NCBI RefSeq assembly: GCF_023015615.1
Contig: NZ_JALKAJ010000002.1
Location: 696,501-760,500 of the forward strand
DNA from: Qipengyuania sp. S6317L1
Lineage (GTDB): Bacteria > Pseudomonadota > Alphaproteobacteria > Sphingomonadales > Sphingomonadaceae
Length of the DNA: 64,000 bases
Direction of reading: 5' to 3'
Shown here: positions 54,294-63,426 of the stretch, piece by piece
Layout of the letters: each line of letters starts with the position of its first letter
How positions within the stretch are numbered: position 1 is the first letter of the stretch
Notes under the pieces: model-generated
The model's input: the letters and a program-made list of their open reading frames with translations, nothing else
Database searches by the model: none
Told to the model about the DNA's origin: nothing
Position numbers and translations under genes: made by a program

Positions 54294-55280
54294 TTACTGG
54301 GTCACGTTGGCGGTGTTGCCATTGCCCGACTGGATAACGTCAGAGACGTTGGTGTCGCTCGACTGAACGACCGTCGCTGAGTTCGTGTCGCCATTTTGCG
54401 AAACGAAGCTGACGTTGTCGTTGCCCGACTGAAGCACGTCGGCAAGGTTGCTGTTGCTGGTCAGGGTATCGCCCTGGCCAATCGCGCTGAAGTTGCCGGT
54501 GCCGGTCTGGTTCACAACAGCAGTGTTCAGCGAACCGCCGCTAAAGCTCTGGTCGATGAAGCTTTCGTTGTTGTCGGCGAACTGGTTGACGGTTGCGCTG
54601 TTGTTAAGGCCGTCCTGGAATACGGTCGAGGTCGAGCCGTTCACGGCTGCACCCACGGCACCCTGGTTCACATCAGCAATGTTGCTGTCGCCAGCCTGGA
54701 TCGTGAGGTCGGTGTTGCCGTCACCAATCTGATCGACGAACACGATGCCCGAAGTGCCGCTTTGGTTGACGTCCGACAGGTTGTCAGAACCGCGCTGGAT
54801 GCTCTCGGCCACGTTGGTAAGGCCGCTTTGCGCGATGTTTGCTTCGCTGTTGGTGCCCTCGCCCTGATCGATCAGCGCAAGGTTGCCGCTGAGGCCCCCA
54901 CCATTGCCGGTCTGTGTGATCGAAGCGGTTGCATCAACGGAAAGGACGTCTTGCACGACAATCGCGACATCACCGTCTGCATCGCCGGTCTGGCTCACGG
55001 TTGACGTGCCGCCAAGGCCGTTCTGGAACACGCCAGCTTCATTTGCGCCGGTCGCGGTTTGCGTGATCGTCGAAGTGTTGCTGTCGCCGGCGGTTTGATC
55101 GACGCCTGCGACATTGTTGTCGCCGACTTGCGTGATGGTCGATGCGTTGGCGTTGTCCTGCACCACGTCGGCGGTGTTTCCATTGCCGGTCTGGTCAACA
55201 GTCGATGAGCTTTGCGCGGCCGCCGGAGCTGCCATGGCAAGGGCTGCCATCGACGCGCCTGCAAGAATGATCTTTTTCAT
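54294..55280 (-). CDS. Curlin-like repeat amyloid protein
   Basis: 328 residues from ATG at 55280 with a signal peptide (KKIILAGASMAALAMAAPAAAQ). The mature protein is built of repeats of about 20-24 residues with the curlin-type pattern S/T-x-x-Q-x-G-x-x-N, for example TVDQTGNGNTA, TITQVGDNNVA, SITQTGNGG, DVLQSGNDNVS and DVIQSGNGNTANVTQ. Curlins form surface amyloid fibres in biofilms. No csgG, csgE or csgF-like gene is visible next to it. Rich in Asn, Gln, Thr, Asp; no Cys. Confidence 0.85.
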   Translation of the reverse strand: MKKIILAGASMAALAMAAPAAAQSSSTVDQTGNGNTADVVQDNANASTITQVGDNNVAGVDQTAGDSNTSTITQTATGANEAGVFQNGLGGTSTVSQTGDADGDVAIVVQDVLSVDATASITQTGNGGGLSGNLALIDQGEGTNSEANIAQSGLTNVAESIQRGSDNLSDVNQSGTSGIVFVDQIGDGNTDLTIQAGDSNIADVNQGAVGAAVNGSTSTVFQDGLNNSATVNQFADNNESFIDQSFSGGSLNTAVVNQTGTGNFSAIGQGDTLTSNSNLADVLQSGNDNVSFVSQNGDTNSATVVQSSDTNVSDVIQSGNGNTANVTQ

Positions 55281-55400
55281 TTTGTGGTCCTCAATGTGAT
55301 TGGTCACTGGTCTGAGGCCGGTTCTTGCGGCGAAAGTTTTCCGGGAAGTTAACAGCGGGAAAATGGCCGCCTAGGGGATCGTCCCGGGGCACGCCATCGT

Positions 55401-55408
55401 GGTTAACC
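55401..55408. promoter_or_regulatory. GGTTAACC palindrome upstream of curlin-like gene
   Basis: A perfect eight-base palindrome about 120 bases upstream of the curlin-like start; GTTAAC recurs at 55348-55353 and 55511-55516, and GTTAAT at 55455. TTAA is rare in this GC-rich sequence, so the cluster is notable. It matches the motif upstream of the serine-rich gene. Confidence 0.25.
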
Positions 55409-55515
55409 AAAGGTTGGCGCACGCCTTTGCACGCGCGGGCAGGCACACACACCCGTTAATCAGCTATCGGATTGTGCCGAGGGACGCAGCGCCAATGGCT
55501 TCGCGCGCGCGTTAA

Positions 55516-56232
55516 CTAAAGTTCGAAGAAGCTTTCGCCCAGCGCATCAGCCACCACGGCTGCACGAAGTTCTTCGATCCCCATGCCTTTTTCGCTGCTG
55601 GTAAGGTGGAGCGTGGGGAAAGCGGCGGGGTGTTTGCGCGATTCGTCTGCGATTCGATTCGCCACACGCTCAAGCTCGCTCGCTTTCACCTTGTCGGTTT
55701 TGGTAAGAACGATGCGATAGCCAACGGCGGCCTCGTCGAGCATCTTCATCATTTCGCGGTCGACGTCTTTGAGCCCATGGCGGCTGTCGACCAGCACGAG
55801 ATTGCGCGCCAGCACCTGTCGTCCGCGAAGGTAGGTTTTGACGAGGCCCTTCCACCGCTCGACCACTTTGACGGGCGCCTTGGCAAAACCATAGCCCGGC
55901 ATATCGACCAGCCGGAACAGCGGCGGGCCGCCGGGATTGTTGGGGTCGGCCATGCCCACTTCAAAGAAGTTCAATTCCTGCGTGCGGCCCGGCGTGATTG
56001 ATGCGCGCGCGATTTTCTTGCGCCCCGTAAGCGCATTCAAAAGCGAGCTTTTGCCAACGTTACTGCGCCCGCAAAAAGCGATTTCCGGAACCGTGGGTTC
56101 GGGCAGAAACTTGAGCTGGGGCGCGGACAGCAGGAAGTCCACGCGCCCGGAGAACAGCTTGGACGCCTTGCGCTCGCGGCGCTGGCGCTCACGCTGTTCC
56201 AGCTCTTCCGGCGTGTAGTCAGGGGTGGTCAT
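55516..56232 (-). CDS. engB: Ribosome biogenesis GTPase EngB (YihA/YsxC)
   Basis: 238 residues. GTPase motifs: G1 CGRSNVGKSSLLNAL, G3 LVDMPGYGFA, G4 LTKTDKVK and G5 LTSSEKG. The N-terminal extension is basic and coiled (EELEQRERQRRERKA). It aids 50S subunit assembly. Last gene of rpmH-rnpA-yidD-yidC-engB, nine bases after yidC. Confidence 0.96.
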   Translation of the reverse strand: MTTPDYTPEELEQRERQRRERKASKLFSGRVDFLLSAPQLKFLPEPTVPEIAFCGRSNVGKSSLLNALTGRKKIARASITPGRTQELNFFEVGMADPNNPGGPPLFRLVDMPGYGFAKAPVKVVERWKGLVKTYLRGRQVLARNLVLVDSRHGLKDVDREMMKMLDEAAVGYRIVLTKTDKVKASELERVANRIADESRKHPAAFPTLHLTSSEKGMGIEELRAAVVADALGESFFEL

Positions 56233-56241
56233 GGCTGCTCG

Positions 56242-58038
56242 TTATGCCCCGCTCTTCTCGGCCTTTTCGCGCTCCCTGGCCTGCGCTTTTTCCGCTTTCT
56301 CTTTCGCCGCAGCCGCCTTCAATTGGGGGTGCTTGGAATAAAGATAGCTTTGCTGGGCGACGGTCAGGATGTTCGAAGTTACCCAGTAAATCAGAAGACC
56401 CGCTGCAAACGGTGCCATGACGAACATCAACACCCACGGCATGAGATTGAAAATCTGCTGCTGCATCGGGTCCATTGCCGACGGGTTCAGGCGGAAGGTC
56501 AGCCACATGGTAAAGCCGAGCAGCACGGCCAAAACGCCAATGCCAAGGAAACCCGGAACCTCGTAAGGCAGAAGGCCAAACAGGTTCAGGATCGTCGCGG
56601 GATCGGGCGCGGACAAATCCTGGATGTAAAGGAACGGCTCGTGCCGCATCTCGATCGCGAGATAGAGCACTTTATACAGCGCAAAGAAGATCGGGATCTG
56701 AATAAGGATCGGCAAACAGCCAGAGAGCGGATTGACCTTCTCTTCCTTATACAGCTCCATGATTTTTTGCTGCTGGGTTTGCTTGTCGTCCTTGTAGCGT
56801 TCCTGGATCGCCTTCATCTTGGGCTGGACCGCTTTCATCGCAGCCATCGAGGCAAAGCCCTTTTGCGCGACCGGGAACATGAACCCGCGGATGATGCAGG
56901 TGAGAAGGATGATCGCGACACCGAAATTGCCGACAAGGCCGTTCAATGTGCGCAGCAGCCACAGGAAGGGTTTCTCGAACCATTCAAACCAGCCCCAGCT
57001 GATGACCTTGCCGAAATAGGTGATGCCTGCCTCTTCGTAATTGTCGAGGACAACGCTTTCCTTGGCGCCCGCGAAAAGCTGCGTCGTATCGGTCAGGCTG
57101 CCGCCTGCAGGCACAGTCTCGGCGTTGTAGAGGAGGTCTGCCCGGAAAAGATTGCCGCCGAGCGAGCGCCAGCCCGCCGTGTCCGTTTCGCTCGCGCCCG
57201 GAATTAGGGCCGATGCCCAATAGGTATCGGTAAATCCGAGCCATGCAGCCGCGCCAGCCGGGTTGTCACGGCCAAGCTCTGCCAGCTCCTCATAGGAGTT
57301 GGGGTCATACAAAGAGCCGCCGAACACACCGGTCGGGCCAGCGTGGGCGATGAACTGGTCGGGTGATGCAGTGGTGGAGGTGCGCTTGATATAAGCAAAC
57401 GGCTGGATGATCGCCGCGCCTTGCGAGGCGTTCTGGGCCGTCTGTTCGGCGGTGATCATGAAATTATCGTCGATCGACAGCTTGATCCTATATGTGACGC
57501 CAGCCTCATCGGTGTGCGAGAGGGTCACGGGCGTGCCGGGCGTCAACATTTCGCCATCGGATTGCCACTGAGTGCTTGAGGACAGGCGTTTGCCATCGAC
57601 CACAAAGCCAAATTCGGCAAAGTGCGGGACATCTGTGCGATCAGGCGCGAACAGGCGCACAGCCTCGCTGTCATCGCCCACATTGGCGTCATAATCCTTG
57701 AGCACCAGATCATCCACGCGCGCGCCGACCAGATTGATCGAGCCAGCGACGCGGGGCGCGTCGATGGTGATGCGGGTGGGCGAGGACAGCGCAGCGTCGA
57801 GCGTAACAGGCCCAAGGGGCTCTTGCGGCTCGGCGACGCTGGCGCCGCCGGTGCTGGCAGAAGCGGAGGCGGAGGCGGAGGCTGTCTGGGCGCCTGGCAC
57901 ATTCGCCGGATCCATTTCACTTGCAGCAACATCGGGCTCAGGAGGCGTCGGGTAGATATACCGCATACCCACATCCCAGCCCAAGATAAGCAGCCCCGAA
58001 AGCACCACGGCGAGCAGAAGATTGCGCTGATTGTCCAA
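56242..58038 (-). CDS. yidC: Membrane protein insertase YidC
   Basis: 598 residues. N-terminal anchor NLLLAVVLSGLLILGWDVGM, then an Ala/Ser-rich linker (TASASASASASTGG), the periplasmic P1 beta domain, and the five-helix core with the conserved GWFEWFEKPFLW, GNFGVAIILLTCIIRGFMFPV (hydrophilic-groove Arg), and a cytosolic loop QERYKDDKQTQQQKIMELYKEEKVNPLSGCLP. The basic tail is KAEKAQAREREKAEKSG. It inserts membrane proteins with or without Sec. Confidence 0.98.
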   Translation of the reverse strand: MDNQRNLLLAVVLSGLLILGWDVGMRYIYPTPPEPDVAASEMDPANVPGAQTASASASASASTGGASVAEPQEPLGPVTLDAALSSPTRITIDAPRVAGSINLVGARVDDLVLKDYDANVGDDSEAVRLFAPDRTDVPHFAEFGFVVDGKRLSSSTQWQSDGEMLTPGTPVTLSHTDEAGVTYRIKLSIDDNFMITAEQTAQNASQGAAIIQPFAYIKRTSTTASPDQFIAHAGPTGVFGGSLYDPNSYEELAELGRDNPAGAAAWLGFTDTYWASALIPGASETDTAGWRSLGGNLFRADLLYNAETVPAGGSLTDTTQLFAGAKESVVLDNYEEAGITYFGKVISWGWFEWFEKPFLWLLRTLNGLVGNFGVAIILLTCIIRGFMFPVAQKGFASMAAMKAVQPKMKAIQERYKDDKQTQQQKIMELYKEEKVNPLSGCLPILIQIPIFFALYKVLYLAIEMRHEPFLYIQDLSAPDPATILNLFGLLPYEVPGFLGIGVLAVLLGFTMWLTFRLNPSAMDPMQQQIFNLMPWVLMFVMAPFAAGLLIYWVTSNILTVAQQSYLYSKHPQLKAAAAKEKAEKAQAREREKAEKSGA

Positions 58039-58107
58039 GATTTACGCCCTAAGAGAAGTCTGGTTGAAGTGTGTTATATGGGTGTGACACCCGCCGATCC
58101 AAGTGCT

Positions 58108-58320
58108 TTAAGGCACCGGGTCGTGGCCATGCCCTCCCCATGGGTGACAGCGCCCTATACGCTTTAGCCCCAACCATCCACCCTTGATCGCGCCGTGCTT
58201 CTGGACGGCCTCGATCATGTACTGGCTGCATGAGGGTGAATACCGGCAGGTTGGCGGTATCAAAAGCGAGGGGCCAAGCTGCCACGCTCTGGCAAGACCG
58301 ATGAGAATATACTTCATCAC
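58108..58320 (-). CDS. yidD: Membrane protein insertion efficiency factor YidD
   Basis: 70 residues. The family signature [21 protein letters not shown] with three cysteines, and the following [20 protein letters not shown], are diagnostic. An amphipathic inner-membrane-associated protein that assists YidC-dependent insertion. Overlaps the end of rnpA by four bases. Confidence 0.96.
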   Translation of the reverse strand: MMKYILIGLARAWQLGPSLLIPPTCRYSPSCSQYMIEAVQKHGAIKGGWLGLKRIGRCHPWGGHGHDPVP

Positions 58321-58760
58321 TCCTGCTCTTGCGGTGGCTTGTGTGACGGATTGCCGGACGGCCTTTGGCGTGGACGTTGTCCTGATCGTTGGCCTGATCG
58401 TTGGTCGGGGCGGCGGCGGCGCGGGCCATCGCCCTTGCCTTCGGTTGCACGTGACAAAGCTTTGCCAAGTTCATCCGCCATTGTCGCAAAATCGCGCTCG
58501 ACCCCGCCAGCCCTGCCGATCAGCACGTGATCGTGATTCGCAAGCGCCTTTTCAGGCAGGGCATCGCGCAATAACTCGCGAAAGCGCCGCTTCATCCGGT
58601 TGCGCACCACCGCATTGCCGATCTTCTTGGTAACGGTGATGCCATAACGCACGCCCTCGCCGCCATTGGGCCGTGTCAAAAGGACAAAGCCGGGCTTGGC
58701 ATTGCGCAGCCCCTTGTTGGCCGCGACGAAATCGCTGCGTTTTGTAAGGACCTTGGGCAT
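58317..58760 (-). CDS. rnpA: Ribonuclease P protein component with long basic tail
   Basis: 147 residues from ATG at 58760 ([17 protein letters not shown]); a start further upstream would read through rpmH-rnpA spacer. Core RnpA motifs are [28 protein letters not shown]. The C-terminus has an Arg/Gln/Pro-rich extension ([19 protein letters not shown]) beyond the usual end. It binds the RNase P RNA to mature tRNA 5' ends. Confidence 0.95.
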   Translation of the reverse strand: MPKVLTKRSDFVAANKGLRNAKPGFVLLTRPNGGEGVRYGITVTKKIGNAVVRNRMKRRFRELLRDALPEKALANHDHVLIGRAGGVERDFATMADELGKALSRATEGKGDGPRRRRPDQRSGQRSGQRPRQRPSGNPSHKPPQEQE

Positions 58761-58864
58761 GGCAGGTGTCAATAACGCATACGGGCCCCCGATGGGAGCC
58801 CGCGGTTGCCTTGCGGCCGTTTGCATTTTCGGGGGCACCGTCACGCAGCGCCCCGATCCACCAA

Positions 58865-58999
58865 TTAGGCAGAAAGGCTCTTGCGACCGCGACGACGACG
58901 CGCACGGATAACCTTGCGGCCACCTGGCGTTGCTTTGCGTGCGAAGAAACCGTGGCGACGAGCGCGCACAAGATTGGAAGGTTGGAAAGTCCGCTTCAT
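58865..58999 (-). CDS. rpmH: 50S ribosomal protein L34
   Basis: A 44-residue basic protein: [20 protein letters not shown], then [20 protein letters not shown], and SLSA. Start ATG at 58999, stop TAA at 58865-58867. This is the canonical L34 sequence and the canonical position before rnpA. First gene of the rpmH-rnpA-yidD-yidC-engB operon. Confidence 0.98.
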   Translation of the reverse strand: MKRTFQPSNLVRARRHGFFARKATPGGRKVIRARRRRGRKSLSA

Positions 59000-59216
59000 T
59001 GTATCCTCAAGTGAGCCGGTGGGCTTCAAAAATTGCTAATGGTCTTGCCGCTGTGCCTTTCGCGGGCTTCGAGCTGCTTTGACCGAAACGACCCCTTTTC
59101 AATTAAGCGGTCTGATCAGGGGCGCGCAGTTATGGAAAAGTCGCTCCTGAGTCAAGAGATGTTCGTCATGAGAACTTCGTCAGGATGCCCTTTCGCTTTT
59201 GCCGCTCTTATCGCTT

Positions 59217-60215
59217 TTACAGGGATGCAAAAGCGAAACTGCTCATATCATCATATCCGATGCGTGGCTTCGCGTGAGCGATCACCGGCGCGTCGAGAGC
59301 CACTGCGGCAACGAGACTGCGGGTTTCGGCCAGATTGGCCTCGACACTGGCACAGATCACGCATTCGGCCAGCATTTGCCGGGCAGCGAAGCGCTCGCCG
59401 GAGCCAGTGGGCGCAATCCATCCGCGCATGTCATCGGATGAAAGCCACAAGGCCTCGGCATGCGGCACTGAATTGGTCATGGCGTAGAATCGCTCCGCCT
59501 GCTCCGCGCTCAGCCCCATTTCGCGGTAATAGTCGAGGTAGAGGCGGTGCGCCGGATGGCCGGGTGCAAAATCCGTTGCCTCGCGCCCATGATTGTCGAG
59601 CCAGGCATGGACCGCGAATGTCGCACCATCGGCAATCGTGCGGTGCGTCCCTGCAAGGAAAAGCTCGACCGCGCCAGAACGCACCGAACCGCCGCGCGGC
59701 ACGTGGGTTGCAATGCCATGGGCGCGGATCTTGCGACCGACGGCCAAATTGGCAATGTCGTTGCTGGTGCCCGGCGCTTCCACCATTTCGAGTGTCTCGA
59801 TGCCGGGAAAATCGCGCAGCATCGCGTCGAAATCGCGCGGGGAATGACGGTTGGTGGAGCCCACGATCGTCGCGCTTGTCGGGCCGGTCACGAGGAACGG
59901 ACCATATTGCGCCAGAGCCATATCGGGCCGGGCCAGAGGCACCGGTTGTGCATAGCGTGCCGCATTGCGGGTCTCGGTCACCTCGCGGCCATTGATGATC
60001 GTTGTGACGAGTGTGGGAAGATCGGCGTTGTGAGCGGCGCCTGCATCCTCGTCCACGCGCACCCATCGTTGTTGCGCCGGGTCCCATTCCTCGACCCAGC
60101 TTTGCGTCTCGACCACCCGCGCGCTCGCCACCCCTTGCGCGGCAACAGAGGCCGGAAAGAGCGCCGGGAAGAGCGTCATCAGGACAAGAGCAAAGAGGGC
60201 TACACGATTTTTCAT
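59217..60215 (-). CDS. Secreted protein, possible ClpP-fold (COG3904-like)
   Basis: 332 residues with a signal peptide (ALFALVLMTLFPALFPASVAAQG). The centre, AVGRKIRAHGIATHVPRGGSVRSGAVELFLAGTHRTIADGATFAVHAWLDNHG, has the order of the periplasmic ClpP/crotonase-fold family COG3904: a Gly/Ser turn, an aGxxR strand-turn and a late His. A Ser in SVRSGAVE would sit where the nucleophile is expected. No other motif. The call is tentative; the protein is likely periplasmic. Confidence 0.5.
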   Translation of the reverse strand: MKNRVALFALVLMTLFPALFPASVAAQGVASARVVETQSWVEEWDPAQQRWVRVDEDAGAAHNADLPTLVTTIINGREVTETRNAARYAQPVPLARPDMALAQYGPFLVTGPTSATIVGSTNRHSPRDFDAMLRDFPGIETLEMVEAPGTSNDIANLAVGRKIRAHGIATHVPRGGSVRSGAVELFLAGTHRTIADGATFAVHAWLDNHGREATDFAPGHPAHRLYLDYYREMGLSAEQAERFYAMTNSVPHAEALWLSSDDMRGWIAPTGSGERFAARQMLAECVICASVEANLAETRSLVAAVALDAPVIAHAKPRIGYDDMSSFAFASL

Positions 60216-60374
60216 CGTGTCAAAATTACCCCGCGTCCCCTTCAGGAAATGCGAAAGTTTATGCTTTCAAACTCCTTACGTGACCGTGCCTAAACGCTCG
60301 ACAAGTCCCTGTTTACCCTGCAAACAGGATCGCTCAGGGACAGCCGGGTGCGAATGGCTAAGGGGGGTTGCGGC

Positions 60375-61871
60375 ATGGTCGCACTCATTCGCACGGTTGC
60401 CTATCTGGGGCTTGAGGCGCGCGGGGTCGAAGTTCAATGTCAGGTGGCGCCAGGGGTGCCGCGTTTCTCCATCGTGGGCCTGCCCGATAAGGCGGTGAGC
60501 GAAAGCCGCGAGCGGGTGCAGGCCGCGCTTTCGGCAATGGGTCTGGCGCTGCCGCCCAAGCGGATCACCATCAACCTATCGCCCGCCGACCTTCCCAAAG
60601 ATGGCTCGCATTACGATTTGCCGATCGCTCTTGCGTTGCTCGCCGCGATGGGTGTGACGGACGCAGAGCAATTGAACGACTGGATCGCGGTGGGGGAGCT
60701 GTCGCTGGATGGCCGCGTGGTCGCCTCGCCCGGGGTTCTGATCGCCGCGCTTTATGCAAGCGGCGAGGAAACGGGGCTTATCTGTCCCGCAACACAAGGG
60801 TCCGAGGCGCGCTGGGCAAGCGGAGTACCCGTGCTCGCGCCGCGCGATCTGGGAAGCCTGCTCGACCATCTTAAAGGCGATGGCGTTCTGGCAGAGCCAC
60901 CGCGCGGCGAGGTTGAGGAGCCGCCCGCCGCGACCGACCTTAAACAGGTCAAGGGACAGGAAACCGCCAAGCGCGCCCTGGAAATCGCAGCGGCAGGCGG
61001 ACACAACCTGCTCATGTCCGGCCCACCGGGATCGGGAAAGAGCCTGCTTGCCTCATGCCTTCCCGGCATCTTGCCCGAACTTACTCCGACCGAGGCGCTC
61101 GAAGTCTCGATGGTGCAGTCGGTTGCCGGCACACTTGAAAGCGGGCGGATCAGCCGCACGCGCCCTTTTCGCGCGCCGCACCATTCGGCCAGCATGGCGG
61201 CGCTCACCGGAGGGGGCCTCAAGGTACGCCCCGGCGAGATCAGCCTTGCGCATCTGGGCGTCCTGTTCCTCGACGAGCTTCCCGAATTTCAGCGGCCCGT
61301 GCTCGATTCGCTGCGCCAGCCGCTGGAGACGGGGCAGGTCGATGTCGCACGGGCCAATGCCCATGTGACCTTTCCCGCGCGCGTCCAACTGATCGCGGCG
61401 ATGAACCCGTGCCGGTGCGGATATGCGGGCGATCCTGCGCAAAATTGCAACCGCTACCCGCGCTGTATGGGCGATTATCAGGCGCGATTGTCCGGCCCCC
61501 TGCTCGACCGGATCGACCTCCATGTCGATGTGGCGGCGGTCTCCGCAATGGACCTTACCCTGCCGCCCCCTGCCGAAGGAAGCGACGCGGTTGCAGCGCG
61601 GGTATCGGCGGCAAGGGCCCATGCGGGCAAGCGCGGGGTCCGATCCAACGCCGAATTGGAAGGTGACGCCCTTGAAACCCACGCTGCCCCCGATGAAGAA
61701 GGCCGCGCGCTGTTGATGCGAGCAGCGGAAAAATTGAGGCTCTCAGCCAGAAGCTACACCCGCGTGCTTCGAGTCGCGCGCACGGTTGCAGACCTGTCTG
61801 GCGCCGCTGGTGTCGGTCGCCCGCATATTGCCGAGGCGTTGAGTTACCGGCAGAAAGTTCGTGCACCCTAG
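60375..61871 (+). CDS. comM: ComM/YifB-family AAA+ ATPase (Mg-chelatase-like)
   Basis: 498 residues from ATG at 60375. N-terminal ChlI-like domain, VPRFSIVGLPDKAVSESRERVQAAL and NLSPADLPKDGSHYDLPIAL; the AAA+ core has Walker A MSGPPGSGKSLLAS, Walker B LFLDELPEFQR and a sensor region AMNPCRCGY with Cys pairs. The C-terminal domain has ARSYTRVLRVARTVADL. ComM promotes branch migration in natural transformation in gammaproteobacteria. Other competence genes are not visible. Confidence 0.94.
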   Translation: MVALIRTVAYLGLEARGVEVQCQVAPGVPRFSIVGLPDKAVSESRERVQAALSAMGLALPPKRITINLSPADLPKDGSHYDLPIALALLAAMGVTDAEQLNDWIAVGELSLDGRVVASPGVLIAALYASGEETGLICPATQGSEARWASGVPVLAPRDLGSLLDHLKGDGVLAEPPRGEVEEPPAATDLKQVKGQETAKRALEIAAAGGHNLLMSGPPGSGKSLLASCLPGILPELTPTEALEVSMVQSVAGTLESGRISRTRPFRAPHHSASMAALTGGGLKVRPGEISLAHLGVLFLDELPEFQRPVLDSLRQPLETGQVDVARANAHVTFPARVQLIAAMNPCRCGYAGDPAQNCNRYPRCMGDYQARLSGPLLDRIDLHVDVAAVSAMDLTLPPPAEGSDAVAARVSAARAHAGKRGVRSNAELEGDALETHAAPDEEGRALLMRAAEKLRLSARSYTRVLRVARTVADLSGAAGVGRPHIAEALSYRQKVRAP

Positions 61872-61895
61872 GATTTCCAAGCTAGAGGGCACGTC

Positions 61896-62612
61896 ATGCC
61901 CGTGTTCGATTCCTCCTGGCTCATCTATCTTGGCGCAGCGCTCCTGCTGATTGCTTACGCCATTCGGGACGAGCTGAAACTGCGCGTTCTGATCGTCGTT
62001 TCGACCTTTGTTTACATCGCCTATTACTTCCTGCTGCCCGGTGGACCCTTGTGGGACCCGATCATCACCAGCGTGCTTTTTGTCGCGATCAATTTCTGGG
62101 TGTTGGGACAGATTGCGTTGGAACGCACCACCTTGCGCCTTTCCGAGGACGAAAAACAGCTTTTCGACGCGTTTGAAACACTTACCCCGGGTCAGTTCCG
62201 CCGCGTTCTGAAGCTTGCACACTGGCGCATTGCTCAAGACCCCGACGGGACCGTTCTTACCCGCGAGGATGAGCCTTCCGATGCCCTCTTCTACGTGTTC
62301 GAAGGGGTGATCTCGGTTGAAAAGCGAGGCCGCCCGTTCCGCTTGCCCGAGGGCAATTTCGTGGGCGAAGTGGCGTTCGTGCTGAACCGCAAGACAACCG
62401 CCACCACGGTCGCGCCCAAGGGCGTTCGTTACGTCGAATGGGATGCAGAGGCCTTGCGCAAGCTCGGGCGCAAGCGCGAAAACCTTGGCAATGCGATCAA
62501 CGCGCTTTTGACCCGCGACCTCGCCAAGAAGCTAGGCGGCAGTTATCGCCCCGACGATGCGCTGCCTGCAACGCCGCGAAGCATCGAGCTTTTGGAAGAA
62601 GCGCAGAGCTGA
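61896..62612 (+). CDS. Popeye-like membrane cyclic-nucleotide-binding-fold protein
   Basis: 238 residues. Three hydrophobic segments at the N-terminus (LIYLGAALLLIAYAI, VLIVVSTFVYIAYYFLL and ITSVLFVAINFWVLGQIAL) are followed by a cNMP-binding-like beta barrel (about 105-210): VLTREDEPSDALFYVFEGVISVEKRGRPFRLPEGNFVGEVAFVLNRKTTATTVAP. The membrane-plus-barrel plan is that of Popeye-domain proteins. The phosphate-binding cassette lacks the classic GE...RxA with Arg (here GNFVGEVAFVL), so cAMP binding is uncertain. 24 bases after comM. Confidence 0.7.
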   Translation: MPVFDSSWLIYLGAALLLIAYAIRDELKLRVLIVVSTFVYIAYYFLLPGGPLWDPIITSVLFVAINFWVLGQIALERTTLRLSEDEKQLFDAFETLTPGQFRRVLKLAHWRIAQDPDGTVLTREDEPSDALFYVFEGVISVEKRGRPFRLPEGNFVGEVAFVLNRKTTATTVAPKGVRYVEWDAEALRKLGRKRENLGNAINALLTRDLAKKLGGSYRPDDALPATPRSIELLEEAQS

Positions 62613-62630
62613 GAAGCGCCGCGCTGGAGT

Positions 62631-63380
62631 TCAGTCTTCTTCGCGCACGATATTGTCTTCATCCACCCCGCGTTCCTTCAATGCAGACGCAACATCATCT
62701 TCAAATTCGGGCGGGCCGCACAGGTAAAAGGTGCTCTCCGCATCAATACCCAATTGATCGAGCAGATCGCCATTGATCTTGCCGTGATGAAGGCCCTCGA
62801 CCTCTTCATCAGAAAGCACAAAGCGTGTTTCGAGCCCGTCCATCGCAGTCAGTTCATCGCGCAGGATGATGTCCTTCTCGCATGAATTGGAGAAGATAAG
62901 GCGATAGCCATCGAGCGTGCCCTTGTCCGCCAGACGCGCGCGCAGGATCGCGATGAAAGGGGTGATGCCGGCGCCTGCTGCAAGGATGGTGCCCGGTCCA
63001 CGGTCTTCGATTGCGCCCCAAGGCTCTTCGATGATGACTTTCGCACCGGGCTGCATCTGACCGATCTGTTCGGTGACGCCATCGTGGTCGGGATAGGATT
63101 TGATGACGAACTGGAGTTTGTCCGCATCGGGCAGTGAGGCCATGGTGAAGGGCCGTTTCTCATCGCGCCACTCATCCTTGTCCAAAGCAAAATCGGTCGC
63201 TTGGCCGGGCCTGAACTCGAACCCATCGGGCCGCTCGAAGGTCAATTCCTGCGTGTCATGGGTAACGGGTCGGATGGCCTGAAGGGTGAGAGTGTGTGCG
63301 ATGGGAACTTCCTTTATCTTGGCATCACTGTGTTGGGCAGAGGTGGGCTGGGATGAGCCAGCCTGGTCATGCCTGTTCAA
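62631..63380 (-). CDS. FAD-binding ferredoxin/flavodoxin reductase-like protein
   Basis: 249 residues from TTG at 63380; no ATG/GTG start is available in this frame before the core, and AAAGGAAG sits just ahead of an ATC codon near residue 27, so the start is uncertain. Core features are the FAD motif KRPFTMASLPDAD, the GTILAAGAGITPFIAILRAR pyridine-nucleotide loop and the terminal FYLCGPPEFEDDVASALKE. It passes electrons between NAD(P)H and an unknown partner; no attached ferredoxin domain. Confidence 0.85.
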   Translation of the reverse strand: MNRHDQAGSSQPTSAQHSDAKIKEVPIAHTLTLQAIRPVTHDTQELTFERPDGFEFRPGQATDFALDKDEWRDEKRPFTMASLPDADKLQFVIKSYPDHDGVTEQIGQMQPGAKVIIEEPWGAIEDRGPGTILAAGAGITPFIAILRARLADKGTLDGYRLIFSNSCEKDIILRDELTAMDGLETRFVLSDEEVEGLHHGKINGDLLDQLGIDAESTFYLCGPPEFEDDVASALKERGVDEDNIVREED

Positions 63381-63426
63381 CTGCCAAGACAGGACAATGG
63401 TTCCGGTTTCGCCCGGATCGTGGCGG

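Noticed and set aside
54396..55004. 202-codon plus-strand open frame in the curlin-like gene
   Set aside because: A mirror of the curlin repeats; the minus frame has a signal peptide and terminator.
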